In this document: one piece after another, positions 8,853-17,643 of the stretch
Position numbering within the stretch: position 1 is the stretch's first letter
Layout: every line of letters starts with the position of its first letter
From: Symbiodinium kawagutii
Lineage: Eukaryota > Sar > Dinophyceae > Suessiales > Symbiodiniaceae
Length of the DNA: 64,000 nucleotides
Reading direction: 5' to 3'
NCBI GenBank assembly: GCA_009767595.1
Contig: VSDK01018228.1
Coordinates: 91,579-155,578 of the forward strand
Notes under the pieces: model-generated
What the model was told of the DNA's origin: nothing
The model's database searches: none
The model's input: the letters and a program-made list of their open reading frames with translations, nothing else
Translations under genes and position numbers: made by a program

Positions 8853-10405
8853 CTAATCATAGATTAAGCAACCCCCCTCGGTGAGCTCCAAAACCGATTC
8901 GCTAACTAAATTAACAAACACCTCCTGTATCTGTTCTGTTGTTGCCAGCGGTCCTTCTGTTCCCTTGACTTTAAAAGTAATCAAAGAGCCCATCTTTGTG
9001 TTAGTGCCTGTAAAGTTGACATCAGGCATCTTCTCGAACGAGAATGCCATCACGAATTTATTTTCTCTGAACTGGCGATATGAAATATTAACGCTATTCT
9101 GTTCAGGGTTCATGAAATGAAGCGTGCGTCGTAAAAAGTAAAATGCTTCCGATAAACTACTTACTTCGAATTCTGGAAATTTTTTATTGGCAATCTGTAA
9201 TTGATAAGTTAATGCTCTGCTACTGTCAGCAAACCCTTTACCTTGTTGTAATGGGACATTTTCTGGGTCTGGACCATCATTAATTTCACCATTAATCATA
9301 GGATTGTAGAAATAATTGAAACGCTTATTAACATAATTATCTACTAAATAATTAGAATAGACTTCACCACCTCTTGGTTCTCTGTATAATGTGATAAAGG
9401 CGTTAGTTAATTTAGATGCTGACTTAACAATATTCATATTAATCTCGCCTCCACCTGTGTTGAATGTTTGTGTGATAGTGTGGTATTGTGGGACAATGAG
9501 TTTTAAACTTTGACCCTCCAACAGATGTTTTGTAATGTTATTATCAACCGTATTGTCTAATGTTATTACATCAGCACGGATAATAACATTATTAATCTCC
9601 CAACTGGTAGAAGTGTTGCCATCTTGGAAGTAATATCCTTTTTTATCGGTTTCTGTTGTGCCATTTCCATAGGGAACTACGATGGGTTCGTTTCCATCTG
9701 ATACTATTGTAAATTCTAATTCCAAAGGAGCAAAACGCAATGGGAGATAATAAGAACTCTCCATTAAACCACATACTGGTTTGTGTGATAAACGCACCTT
9801 TGAATTATTTCCAGCAATGCCACTTAATGAATGCCGAGTCTAAAATCAATGCGTCCGTATTCATTGTGGTCGGCAGCGGTATTTACTGTTGCTACACCCG
9901 CAGCGTTAGTAGCACCTGATGTTGTATAATCAATAAAGTTATTCAATCCATTAGCATATTTATGATAATCATCATCATAAGATGGGTTGGTGCAACTTTC
10001 AATATCATCATTTTCATTAACATCTTTTGACTTAAATGATTTGTATAACTCACAGTGTCTATTGTATTCAACGATGTCTTGAACCATTTGACCTCCTACT
10101 GTTGCCCTGTATCGTTGAAAGAAACTATGTAATCCACCCAATGGTCGCAAGAATTTTGCCCGTGTCCCATCGGTGTTTTGAAGATAAGCAAATAAACGGA
10201 CACTGCTTAAATCTAAGTATTGGTTCGCTTCACCTGAAATATAAAAACGAATATTTTTATTACCGGCATTGGGAGCATATACATTTGACCCTGATGGAAA
10301 ATAATTAACCTGTCTTCTATCAGTAATATATTGTGAAGTGGAAGGAAGCCCGAAGTTAAGATTATTAATCATGACATCTGTCGCCTCGCTAACTAAATTG
10401 TCCAT
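8853..10405 (-). CDS. Major capsid protein, double jelly-roll, with one frame change
   Basis: The N-terminal part (10405-9824, 193 codons) has FLRPLGGLHSFFQRYRATVG followed by QMVQDIVEYNRHCELYK, the pattern of the first jelly roll in Polinton-like virus and virophage major capsid proteins. The C-terminal part (314 codons to 8853) opens with RLSHKPVCGLMESSYYLPL and contains the second jelly roll. Together they give about 515 residues, normal for the family. The two halves lie in different frames: the first ends at a TAA at 9824-9826, while the other frame reads LSGIAGNNSKV straight into the second half. A single-base change between about 9822 and 9850 explains it. A TCTAAATTA box stands in front of the gene. 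The protein forms the capsid shell; in this copy it would be truncated unless frameshifting occurs. Confidence 0.88.
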
Positions 10406-10416
10406 TACTTATATGA

Positions 10417-10454
10417 TTAATTTAGATTTTTTTTTAAAAAAAAATCTAAATTAA
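10417..10454. promoter_or_regulatory. Perfect 38-bp palindrome holding the major capsid promoter box
   Basis: Two 19-base arms meet at 10435/10436 with no loop: T9 against A9 flanked by TTAATTTAGA and TCTAAATTAA. On the minus strand the right half gives AAATCTAAATTAA 11 bases before the ATG. The same box occurs before the minor capsid gene and two others. Confidence 0.6.
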
Positions 10455-10460
10455 AAATTT

Positions 10461-10488
10461 GTTTGTTTTGCATAAATGTAAAACAAAC
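10461..10488. terminator. 9-bp hairpin upstream of the capsid palindrome
   Basis: Arms GTTTGTTTT (10461-10469) and AAAACAAAC (10480-10488). It lies 34 bases beyond the stop codon of the 79-aa gene and is the likely transcript-end signal of that gene. Confidence 0.4.
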
Positions 10489-10521
10489 TCATGTGATTAT
10501 TTTAGAAAATATTATATATAT

Positions 10522-10761
10522 TTATTTTAATTGTTTCTTATGAGGAATTAATTTATTTAAAGTATTTTTTGATGTTTTATTATCTATATGTTTTATATCA
10601 TTATCATTCTCTACTAAACTTTTTATAGCATTATAATCGCTGGGGGTTTTATTCATCTCTCTTTCTAATTTCTTATATGTTGATTGTCCCTTTGTTAATA
10701 GAATTGGTTTTGGTTGATTTTTATAGTCTATTCTTTTTAGCATTATTAATATTATATACAA
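10522..10761 (-). CDS. Small Lys-rich hypothetical protein, 73-79 aa
   Basis: The frame opens at 10761 with MYIILIM; an internal start at 10743 gives MLKRIDYKNQPKPILLTKGQ and fits better because the upstream codons lie in the hairpin before the gene. The protein is Lys/Asn-rich, with no Cys, no membrane segment and no recognised motif. It lies between GIY-YIG copy 2 and the major capsid gene on the same strand. Whether it is made is uncertain. Confidence 0.45.
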   Translation of the reverse strand: MYIILIMLKRIDYKNQPKPILLTKGQSTYKKLEREMNKTPSDYNAIKSLVENDNDIKHIDNKTSKNTLNKLIPHKKQLK

Positions 10762-10772
10762 AATAATATTAA
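10746..10772. terminator. 10-bp hairpin overlapping the stop codon of GIY-YIG copy 2
   Basis: Arms TTAATATTAT (10746-10755) and ATAATATTAA (10763-10772). The right arm contains the stop codon at 10769-10771. Confidence 0.55.
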
Positions 10773-11344
10773 GAATGTTGAGTTTTAATATGTCTTCTCA
10801 AACAATCTTTTCTCATAGTTTTGCCACATATTTCACATTGACACGGTTGTTTTCTTGCTTCTAAGATTTTATCTCTATCCTTTTCATACTCAGTCTTTTT
10901 ATATTCCTTGATTTTTTCAGGGTTATTCTTTCTCCATGCTTTTCTGGTTTCGTATGTATGTTCTCTATTTTCTTGCCGGTAGTTTCTATCAAATTCTCTT
11001 ACATATTCTCTATTATCAGCGACCCATTCTTGAAAAGTTCTTGTTGGAATAGAATAGTTTAAAGCAGGTTTTAGTTCTTCTATCTTTTCTCTTTCTTTTT
11101 TGTGTAGTTGTTCTTTATTTTGGCAATCTGGTATTTCATCAATCAAAACAATATGGAAGTGTTCCACTCCTATTTCATTCATCTTGTTGTATAGTCTGCG
11201 ATGTTTCACTTTTTCATTGTTTCTTGCCCCTCTGTGCTTTGCCATCCTCACTGCCAAACTACAACAAGTAGAACCTATGTAAATATCACTATCAACAGTA
11301 TTATAGATTTTATATACCTTTGCCTTAGAATAATCCACTACCAT
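10769..11344 (-). CDS. GIY-YIG endonuclease with C-terminal C2H2 zinc finger (copy 2)
   Basis: 191 residues. Core motifs: KVYKIYN (9-15), SDIYIGST (19-26), LAVRMAKHRG, then EKIEELKPALNYSIPTRTF. The linker again carries ENREH and NNPEK units, and the protein ends with CEICGKTMRKDCLRRHIKTQH, a classical C2H2 finger. It is a clear paralogue of the gene at 8124-8777 (same order, same IPxRTxxEW junction after the core) but well diverged. An ATTTAAAGATAT box precedes it. Such nucleases often spread between viral genomes; here the pair brackets the major capsid gene. Confidence 0.85.
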   Translation of the reverse strand: MVVDYSKAKVYKIYNTVDSDIYIGSTCCSLAVRMAKHRGARNNEKVKHRRLYNKMNEIGVEHFHIVLIDEIPDCQNKEQLHKKEREKIEELKPALNYSIPTRTFQEWVADNREYVREFDRNYRQENREHTYETRKAWRKNNPEKIKEYKKTEYEKDRDKILEARKQPCQCEICGKTMRKDCLRRHIKTQHS

Positions 11345-11381
11345 TCTATACTTTTTTATACTTTTATATCTTTAAATATGT

Positions 11382-12263
11382 TTATATTTTAATACTTGAA
11401 TTAGGATTAAATCCATTGCTAATATTCGTAGTAGGTCTGATATGCCACATTCCGTTTCCTTCGAACTGCTTAAAACTGTGGGCAATAATCGGGTTGAAAT
11501 CACTATAATTTGAAGTTTCTGCATATCCGTCCAACATACTGACGATGTCATTAGGATTACGCAGGTCAAGTCTGCGTGGATTTTGCTTTCCATGTCTTTT
11601 CTTCTTAATAGTAGGCGTGGCATAAGTTGTAGAAGCAAACTTATCAGGCATTTCTTCATTTATCTTATTTACTACTGCTGACCCTAATGAATGACTAACC
11701 AACCGTTTAATTTCAGGTGATTGCTTTAACATCTCCATAACATCTTTATATTTCTGGGTATTGCTTGCATTTCTAAAAGGCAACTTTGTGAAATTATCAA
11801 TCCAGTCCTTCTCCCAATCTCCGTCCTTCCCGCCTGTGCCACTGATATATAAAGTTGAACCCGATTTATATAACCCTGATGGCGACCTGTAAGCATTTGT
11901 TAATCCATGTCGGTCTTCAATTTTGTTTTTGTTTTGAATGTTTCTTTCTTCTTTGTAAAGGGTGGTGTTCTCTCTAAAATGTTGGTTAAGATTTCTCGTG
12001 AAATCATCCATCCTTTTATTTAAATCTTCTTGTTTCCGGTCAGTGTCTTTCATAAACTCTTCCTTACCAATTTTCATCAATTCATTAAATGCTACTTTAC
12101 CCGTTTGTTTTGCTAATTCTCTCATCTGCTCTCTTGTTAATACATTTTCAATTGCTTCACCTCCAACTATTCTTTCCATTGCTTCCCGACCAAACTGCCT
12201 CGCTACTTGCCGTAAAGCATTAGTTATTGCAACCCTGCCTACTCCTGCTACAAAACCTAACAT
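11382..12263 (-). CDS. Lipase-like (alpha/beta hydrolase, class 3 type) virion-associated protein
   Basis: 293 residues. The first ~110 are amphipathic and charged (MLGFVAGVGRVAITNALRQV, then a coiled region), as in minor virion proteins. The C-terminal half has a class 3 lipase pattern: TLYISGTGGKDGDWEKDW near 138-154, the nucleophile elbow VSHSLGSA with S192, Asp in NPNDIVSMLDG (D239) and His in IIAHSFKQF (H262). Lipase-like genes are known in some Polinton-like viruses; a role in breaching a membrane during entry or exit is a reasonable inference. The usual first Gly of GxSxG is Ser here. It diverges from the minor capsid gene, so it may be expressed late, although no TCTAAATTA box faces it. 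Confidence 0.65.
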   Translation of the reverse strand: MLGFVAGVGRVAITNALRQVARQFGREAMERIVGGEAIENVLTREQMRELAKQTGKVAFNELMKIGKEEFMKDTDRKQEDLNKRMDDFTRNLNQHFRENTTLYKEERNIQNKNKIEDRHGLTNAYRSPSGLYKSGSTLYISGTGGKDGDWEKDWIDNFTKLPFRNASNTQKYKDVMEMLKQSPEIKRLVSHSLGSAVVNKINEEMPDKFASTTYATPTIKKKRHGKQNPRRLDLRNPNDIVSMLDGYAETSNYSDFNPIIAHSFKQFEGNGMWHIRPTTNISNGFNPNSSIKI

Positions 12264-12307
12264 TTATTTATATTTAAATTGATAAAATTTATCTATATAA
12301 ATTATGA

Positions 12308-12332
12308 TTTAATCAATCTTTGATTGATTAAA
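12308..12332. promoter_or_regulatory. 11-bp hairpin in the divergent lipase / minor capsid region
   Basis: Arms TTTAATCAATC (12308-12318) and GATTGATTAAA (12322-12332), loop TTT. No stop codon is near, so it is a promoter-side rather than a 3' hairpin. Confidence 0.45.
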
Positions 12333-12339
12333 ATTATTC

Positions 12340-12368
12340 TTAATTTAGATTTATAAAATCTAAATTAA
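12340..12368 (+). promoter_or_regulatory. 13-bp hairpin carrying the minor capsid promoter box
   Basis: Arms TTAATTTAGATTT (12340-12352) and AAATCTAAATTAA (12356-12368), loop ATA. The right arm is the same box as before the major capsid gene and lies 13 bases before the minor capsid ATG. Confidence 0.6.
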
Positions 12369-12381
12369 CAATATAATAACA

Positions 12382-13248
12382 ATGATGAGCAATAAATTAA
12401 CTTATAAAAAGGTATATATTAATTCCAAATTTAGATTGCCTCAGTCAAGGTCGTCATCTGACTTCATCATAGAACTCCAAGAAAATATGGAGATGCCAAA
12501 TGGAAGTAAAATGTGGATTACAGAAGTTTCACTGCCCACTTCGTTTAAAACGACAGAAGTTGGGTTTTACGAATATTTGTATGTAATGATTTTTGATAAT
12601 ACTGATACTTTTGTAAAGAATTTTAGGATTTACTTAGGCAACAAGGTGTATTTCGCGGAACAGTTGGCATTTGATATTCACGAAGGACTAAATAGCAACA
12701 CTGGGGATTTATCAGCAGGTGGTATCTTCAACTACGCTTATAATGGTGCTACAAGAACAGTGGATTTTTCAATAAAGGACGGGTTAAACTATAAAGTTAA
12801 AATACCAACAGATGAAGAACTCTCTAACTATGTCAATAACACATGGAATACAACACAGGCAAATTATGATAATAGTAATCCAGTATCCATTAATTATTTA
12901 TTGAGTAATTATGTTGCTTCAACTCCATTGTCGTTATGGACTTCATCTTATCTTAATTTAGTGCCATTTAGAGCGGTGTATTTGAATTCGCCGGAACTTA
13001 CTGACCACCACTATTCAGCACCTAATACATATTCTTCATCCATCATCCGTAAAATATTAGTAAATCAACAGTTAGGAGGTGTTGTTAATGACGACCACGG
13101 CGGTGCTTTTGCTGAGGACTTTATCAATGTTGGTGGAAAGAATTTACGGAGATTGAGTTTTAGAATTACAAACGAAGAAAGTAAAACCATGAACTTTTAT
13201 GACATTCCGATAGAATTCACATTACTTTTCTCAAGTCCTAACTACTAA
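12382..13248 (+). CDS. Minor capsid (penton-like) protein
   Basis: 288 residues. It opens with a conserved-looking block: KKVYINSKFRLPQSRSSSDF, then IIELQENMEMPNGSKMWITE and VSLPTSFKT. This matches the N-terminal signature of the single jelly-roll minor capsid proteins of Polintons, Polinton-like viruses and virophages, which form the pentons at capsid vertices. The remainder is beta-rich and ends IPIEFTLLFSSPNY, as in the last jelly-roll strands. Length is normal for the family. MMSN at the start leaves the second Met as an equally good initiator. It is preceded by a TCTAAATTA hairpin box and followed by a GATTTTAAAATC palindrome. Confidence 0.82.
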   Translation: MMSNKLTYKKVYINSKFRLPQSRSSSDFIIELQENMEMPNGSKMWITEVSLPTSFKTTEVGFYEYLYVMIFDNTDTFVKNFRIYLGNKVYFAEQLAFDIHEGLNSNTGDLSAGGIFNYAYNGATRTVDFSIKDGLNYKVKIPTDEELSNYVNNTWNTTQANYDNSNPVSINYLLSNYVASTPLSLWTSSYLNLVPFRAVYLNSPELTDHHYSAPNTYSSSIIRKILVNQQLGGVVNDDHGGAFAEDFINVGGKNLRRLSFRITNEESKTMNFYDIPIEFTLLFSSPNY

Positions 13249-13249
13249 C

Positions 13250-13261
13250 GATTTTAAAATC
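13250..13261. terminator. 12-bp palindrome after the minor capsid stop
   Basis: GATTTTAAAATC begins two bases after the TAA at 13246-13248. Same relation to a stop codon as the longer hairpins, but short. Confidence 0.35.
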
Positions 13262-13368
13262 ATAACAATCAACAATAATAATTATAAACATATATTTTAA
13301 TGTCTTATTATTTTATTTATTACTAAAAATTAAGAAAATATTAAGAAAAAATATATTACTTTTTATAT

Positions 13369-14181
13369 ATGGCGATAAGAGTAGTGGATTTAAATGAAGA
13401 AGTTAAAGAAGAAGCGCCGGCACTTGAACCAATTGAAGAAGCAACAGAACAAGCAACCGACCCAGTGATAGAAACAGACCGGAGGACTATTAACGTCCAA
13501 GGGACGGAAACAGACCAGAGGTCTATTAACGTCCAAGGGACGGAAACAGACCAGAGGTCTATTAACGTCCAAGGGACGGAAACAGACCGGAGGTCTCTTA
13601 TCGCCCAAGGGACGGAAACAGACCGGAGGTCTCTTATCGCCCAAGGGGCGAAAACTGCTAATGAAGTAATTGAAGAAGCAAATGAAACAATAGAACAACC
13701 AGCAGAACAACCAGCACCACGAAGTGTTGGGGCACAAAGTGCCCTACCAAAACCAAAACCGAAACCAAAACCAAAAGCAAGTGATAAAGTCAATTGTGAT
13801 AAATGCGATAAGTCTATGACCTACAAAAATTTAAGATACAGTCATAACTGCGACCCTAAACCAGTAAAAAAACAAGCAAATCCCAAAGGCAAGGCAAAAC
13901 CAAAACACGAAGTTTTGAGCGAACAGCGAAATCCAAAACCCGTCCCAGTTTATGAAGATGTATATGGTGATGAAGAAGAAGAAGATAAAGAAAATATCCC
14001 GCCACCAAGAAATCTAAGCACCCCTGTAAAAAACCAAATATTGAACCCCCGAGCAGTAAATCCATTAATGAATATACAGCAACATTATCAACTATTACAA
14101 AATGAATATATGAAACAAAAGCAAGAGAAATATAATATATTATGTTCTAATATGTTTTCAACAAAAAGTAAAAAAAGATAA
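13369..14181 (+). CDS. Repeat-containing, Pro/Lys-rich protein with a zinc-finger-like motif, 270 aa
   Basis: Acidic N-terminus (VVDLNEEVKEEAPALEP), then five 12-residue repeats of the form ETDRRSxxxQGT at about residues 35-94, a Pro/Lys run (PKPKPKPKPKA near 125), a C2HC-like motif NCDKCDKSMTYKNLRYSHNC (about 138-157) that could bind zinc, and an acidic EEEEEDKENIPPP stretch near 205. The C-terminus is Gln/Asn-rich. The layout resembles a disordered linker or scaffold protein with one nucleic-acid-binding finger. It lies between minor capsid and fibre genes, which suggests a virion role. No family recognised. The direct upstream sequence is TTTTTATAT rather than a TCTA box. Confidence 0.62.
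   Translation: MAIRVVDLNEEVKEEAPALEPIEEATEQATDPVIETDRRTINVQGTETDQRSINVQGTETDQRSINVQGTETDRRSLIAQGTETDRRSLIAQGAKTANEVIEEANETIEQPAEQPAPRSVGAQSALPKPKPKPKPKASDKVNCDKCDKSMTYKNLRYSHNCDPKPVKKQANPKGKAKPKHEVLSEQRNPKPVPVYEDVYGDEEEEDKENIPPPRNLSTPVKNQILNPRAVNPLMNIQQHYQLLQNEYMKQKQEKYNILCSNMFSTKSKKR
13471..13650 (+). repeat. Five tandem 36-bp units inside the repeat-protein gene
   Basis: Units start at 13471, 13507, 13543, 13579 and 13615, each beginning GAAACAGACC. Units 2 and 3 are identical and 4 and 5 nearly so, which indicates recent unit duplication. The period of 12 codons preserves the frame. Confidence 0.85.
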
Positions 14182-14213
14182 TGCAAAATTTAAATCTATA
14201 ATTAATATATTAA

Positions 14214-17200
14214 ATGGTAAGTTTAGATGGAACAACAAGTTTTATAGGACACGAATTTATTAAGTTATTAAATACAGGAACTTCTAACTTAGCAACTGAA
14301 GCATTTGTTAATACAGCAGTTGCTGAGGGAGGTGGTGGTGGTGCTGACTTAACTAATTACTATGATAAAACTGAAACAGATACATTACTAAATAACAAAC
14401 TTAATATTAACAATCCACAGGACATGGCAGGAACGCTCCGCATTGGACATGTAGCAGGCACTTCTAAAATTATATTAAACGCAGTATCATCAGATAAAGA
14501 TTTTTATGTAAATGGGGATGCCCAAATAGGAGGCAATATGACCGTATTTTCATTAGATACAACAGGGAATATTGGTGGTGGCACATTATCAATAAGCGAT
14601 AATATTAAAACAAATATTATTGACAGCAACGGCATAAGTGATATAACATTTAAAAGAAATACTTTTGATATTTGTTATTTAAAAAATAGTAGTTTAGAAT
14701 TAAACGCAGGTATTAATTTAGTTGCACCAGCACAGGTTCAAGCAAACACCTATAATTCATTTGATGATAGCAGTGCTTTATTCTTAAGAAACGGTGAGGA
14801 GTTTATGAGATTTAGAAAGTTAGAAGATGATATTTTAGTTAGTAAAGATATTGACGGAACTAATTTAACAGTGAGCGGTGGAGTTAAAACCAATACAATA
14901 AATAGTAATGGTGTAAACGATATTGTATTTAAACGAAATGATGTTGATATAGTAAAATTAAACGCTACTGATTTTATAACTGAAAATAATAAAAATTTAG
15001 TCAGTCAAGGTCAAGTTAAAACAAATATTTATAATTCTTATGGTGATATAGACCCTTCATTTAGACGCTACAATGATGAATATATAGCGTTTAAAAGTAA
15101 TCCGTTGCCAATAACAATTCCATTAGTTGAAATCCCCGGTGGTAAGGGTTTTATGTCCGACCAAATTTACACTAGTGAAATTAGAAGTAGAACATTAACT
15201 GCTAATATGCGACTTTACGGTGCTAATAGCGCTGGGAATGGTAGAGTTAATTTTATGCAATGGACTAGAGCAAATGAAGATATAACATTTTACAGAAATG
15301 TTAATATTGATGCCGGTATGAAATTAGTAAGTAATATATTAACAAGTGCGACGGGGTATCGTATTTAAAAGAAATAATGTTAGTTTAGCATCATTAACAG
15401 CAACTGATTTTATAACAGAACCTAATATTCATTTAGTTAGTCAAGGTCAAGTTAAGTGTGATATTATCAATAGTTATGGTGATGACAATTTAAGCATTAG
15501 ACGTTACGGTACTGAATACTTATTATTAAATAGTAATCCCGCACCTATTGCTATTCCATGCGTTCAAGTGGCATCAGGTGTAGGTTTTACTGTTGAAAAA
15601 TTCTTTGCTAATGAGTATAGAAGTAAAGACGATAATGTTGATATAACCTTTTGGGGTGGTAATAGCACAGCAACTGGAAAAGTTAATTATTTAACTTATG
15701 GAAGAGTTGCTGAAGACATAACATTACATAGAGATGTTAATATTGATGCTGGTTATAGTTTAACAACACCTACATTAACAAGGGCCACAGGCACTAATTT
15801 AGTTATCCAAAGAGGAGGAGTTAATTATATGACATTAGCATCAGGTCAAGTTCAATTAGCAACTGGTATTGATTTAACTGCTGATACTATTATAGGCACT
15901 TCTATTCATGGCACTGACTGTTTTGCTAATAGATTTAGAGTTAGACATATGACAGAGGATACATCATTTGATGGTGCAATTCCAACAGAAGATGGTAGAT
16001 TTACATTTATGGTGTATAGACATATTCAAGAAGATTTAAGAATATTAAGAGATGTATTGATTGATCCCACTTATCAAATACAATCTAATATTTATAATAG
16101 CAGTGGTGCAAATAATATTGTATTTAAACGGAATAATGTTGATTATATGACTTTTACTGTTGATAAAATTGAAACATCTAAATCAATAGCAGTATCAACA
16201 ACGGGAGTTCAATTGAAATTAGAACATTCAAGTGGTGATTATATGTCTGTCAATGCTGGAAAAAACATAGATACTTATGCTACTGGAACAACGCCTCAAC
16301 GGTTAAACATTAATTATTATTCAAAGGGCGATGTGATGTTAGGTAATGATACTACACCATCAGACTGCTCTATTAATAAGTTCCCAATAGCAGGTAAAGC
16401 ATTAGCAGTAGCAGGTGTTATTAATACTGATGCAAGTATTGAAACAGACGCCATTGATACAGCGACTAATACTGATTTATACATTAAACGAAATACTATT
16501 GATTACATACAATTAGGTGGCACATCATTAAGAACAAGATTATTAACTGGGTGTCAATCTGATATTTATGATAGTTTAAATAATAGCGATGTTACATTTA
16601 GAAGGAACTCAATAGACTTTATGTATTTAAGAAATGGTGCAGTTGAGTTAAACGGGACTACAGTTTTAAAAACGAGAGATATTGATACTAATGCAGATGT
16701 TGATATGTCAGTAAAAAGAAACGGGACAGAATATTTTAAATTAACAACTATATCAACTGAACCATTTGTATTATTTGGCGATACTGTTAATATATCCGCT
16801 AAGGAGTGTTATGCTAATGAATTTAGTAATAGAAGTTATAATCAAGATACATTATTTTACGGTGGTAATACAACTGATAATGGACGGGTTAAATATATGG
16901 AATATAAGCATAATGAAGCAGAATTAAATATTGTTAGTGATGCTACAATAGAAACGGGGAGCACACTGTCAGGAGAGCTTGTAGATACATCGGATATAAC
17001 TAAAAAATATGATATTAAAACTATTGATAATAATTTTACTAACATTATAAAATCAATTGAACCTAAAACTTTTAAAATGATAGAAGAAAAAGAAAAAGGA
17101 ATTAACAAAAATCATATTGGGTTCGTAGCAGATGAAATAATTGATGTAATCCCTGATGAATGGGAAAATATTGTTTATAATAAAAAAGGTATTAAACAGT

Positions 17201-17358
17201 TAAATTATGTTAAATTAAATTCTATATTATGGGGGGTGTGTAGAGAACAGCAAGAAAAAATTGAACATTTAGAAAGTTCAGTATATGAACTACAAGAACA
17301 AATGAAAGAGTTAACTAAAACTAAAACAAGGGCAAAGACATCGGTAGCAAAAAAATAA
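14214..17358 (+). CDS. Fibre/spike protein with C-terminal S74 intramolecular chaperone, one frame change
   Basis: Two consecutive frames (14214-15368 and 15346-17358) together give about 1,040 residues. Both halves carry the same internal repeats: a motif like DIVFKRNDVDIVKL, then ATDFIT, SQGQVKTNIYNSYGD and VNIDAG, at least seven copies of (V/F)KRN-type units across the junction. The last ~130 residues match the S74 chaperone that trimerises phage tailspikes and cuts itself off: DTSDITKKYD with the candidate Ser, IEPKTFKMIEEKE, HIGFVADEIIDVIPDEW, LNYVKLNSILW and a terminal coiled coil. The frame breaks at 15346-15366, around GACGGGGTATCG, and one base resolves it. Probable receptor-binding fibre of the virion. 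AAATCTATAATTA upstream resembles the late box. Confidence 0.8.
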
Positions 17359-17374
17359 AATCTAAATTAATGCA

Positions 17375-17608
17375 ATGGGAAATGTGTTTAAAAAGAACCA
17401 TAAAAAAGAAAATGAATATATGACTAAAATAAAAGACTTTGATGTAGAAAGTGATGAGATAAGTAATGAACTGCCTATTAATAACATTGTATTAGTTAAA
17501 TGCCTTAAAGAAATAATTGCTGAGATAGAAGAAATACAAAAGATTGATAAAGAGCGTTTACATGTTCTAGCACCGAAACTGGACATGTGCAATTTTTCAT
17601 TGTTATAA
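17375..17608 (+). CDS. Small hypothetical protein, 77 aa
   Basis: Starts MGNVFKKNHKKENEYMTKI. The Gly at position 2 could be myristoylated, though a Lys rather than Ser/Thr at position 6 weakens this. Residues 35-65 are predicted to form one amphipathic helix. AAAATCTAAATTAATG directly before the start is the same late-type box as before the capsid genes, so a virion or assembly role is likely. It follows the fibre by 16 bases and converges with the ATPase. No family recognised. Confidence 0.6.
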   Translation: MGNVFKKNHKKENEYMTKIKDFDVESDEISNELPINNIVLVKCLKEIIAEIEEIQKIDKERLHVLAPKLDMCNFSLL

Positions 17609-17643
17609 TTTAATAATATTAATAAATTTAATATTATTAAATT
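17607..17643. terminator. 16-bp bidirectional hairpin between convergent genes
   Basis: Arms AATTTAATAATATTAA (17607-17622) and TTAATATTATTAAATT (17628-17643), loop of 5. It overlaps the stop codon of the plus gene (17606-17608) and the stop of the minus-strand ATPase (17643-17645). Confidence 0.7.

Noticed and set aside
10417..10454. Terminal inverted repeat of the viral element
   Set aside because: It is an internal palindrome directly before the capsid gene and carries the promoter box; coding continues on both sides.
13390..13793. Long minus-strand frames with FRPLGDKRPPVC or VSVPWAIRDL repeats
   Set aside because: They are antisense translations of the five 36-bp units in the plus-strand repeat protein.
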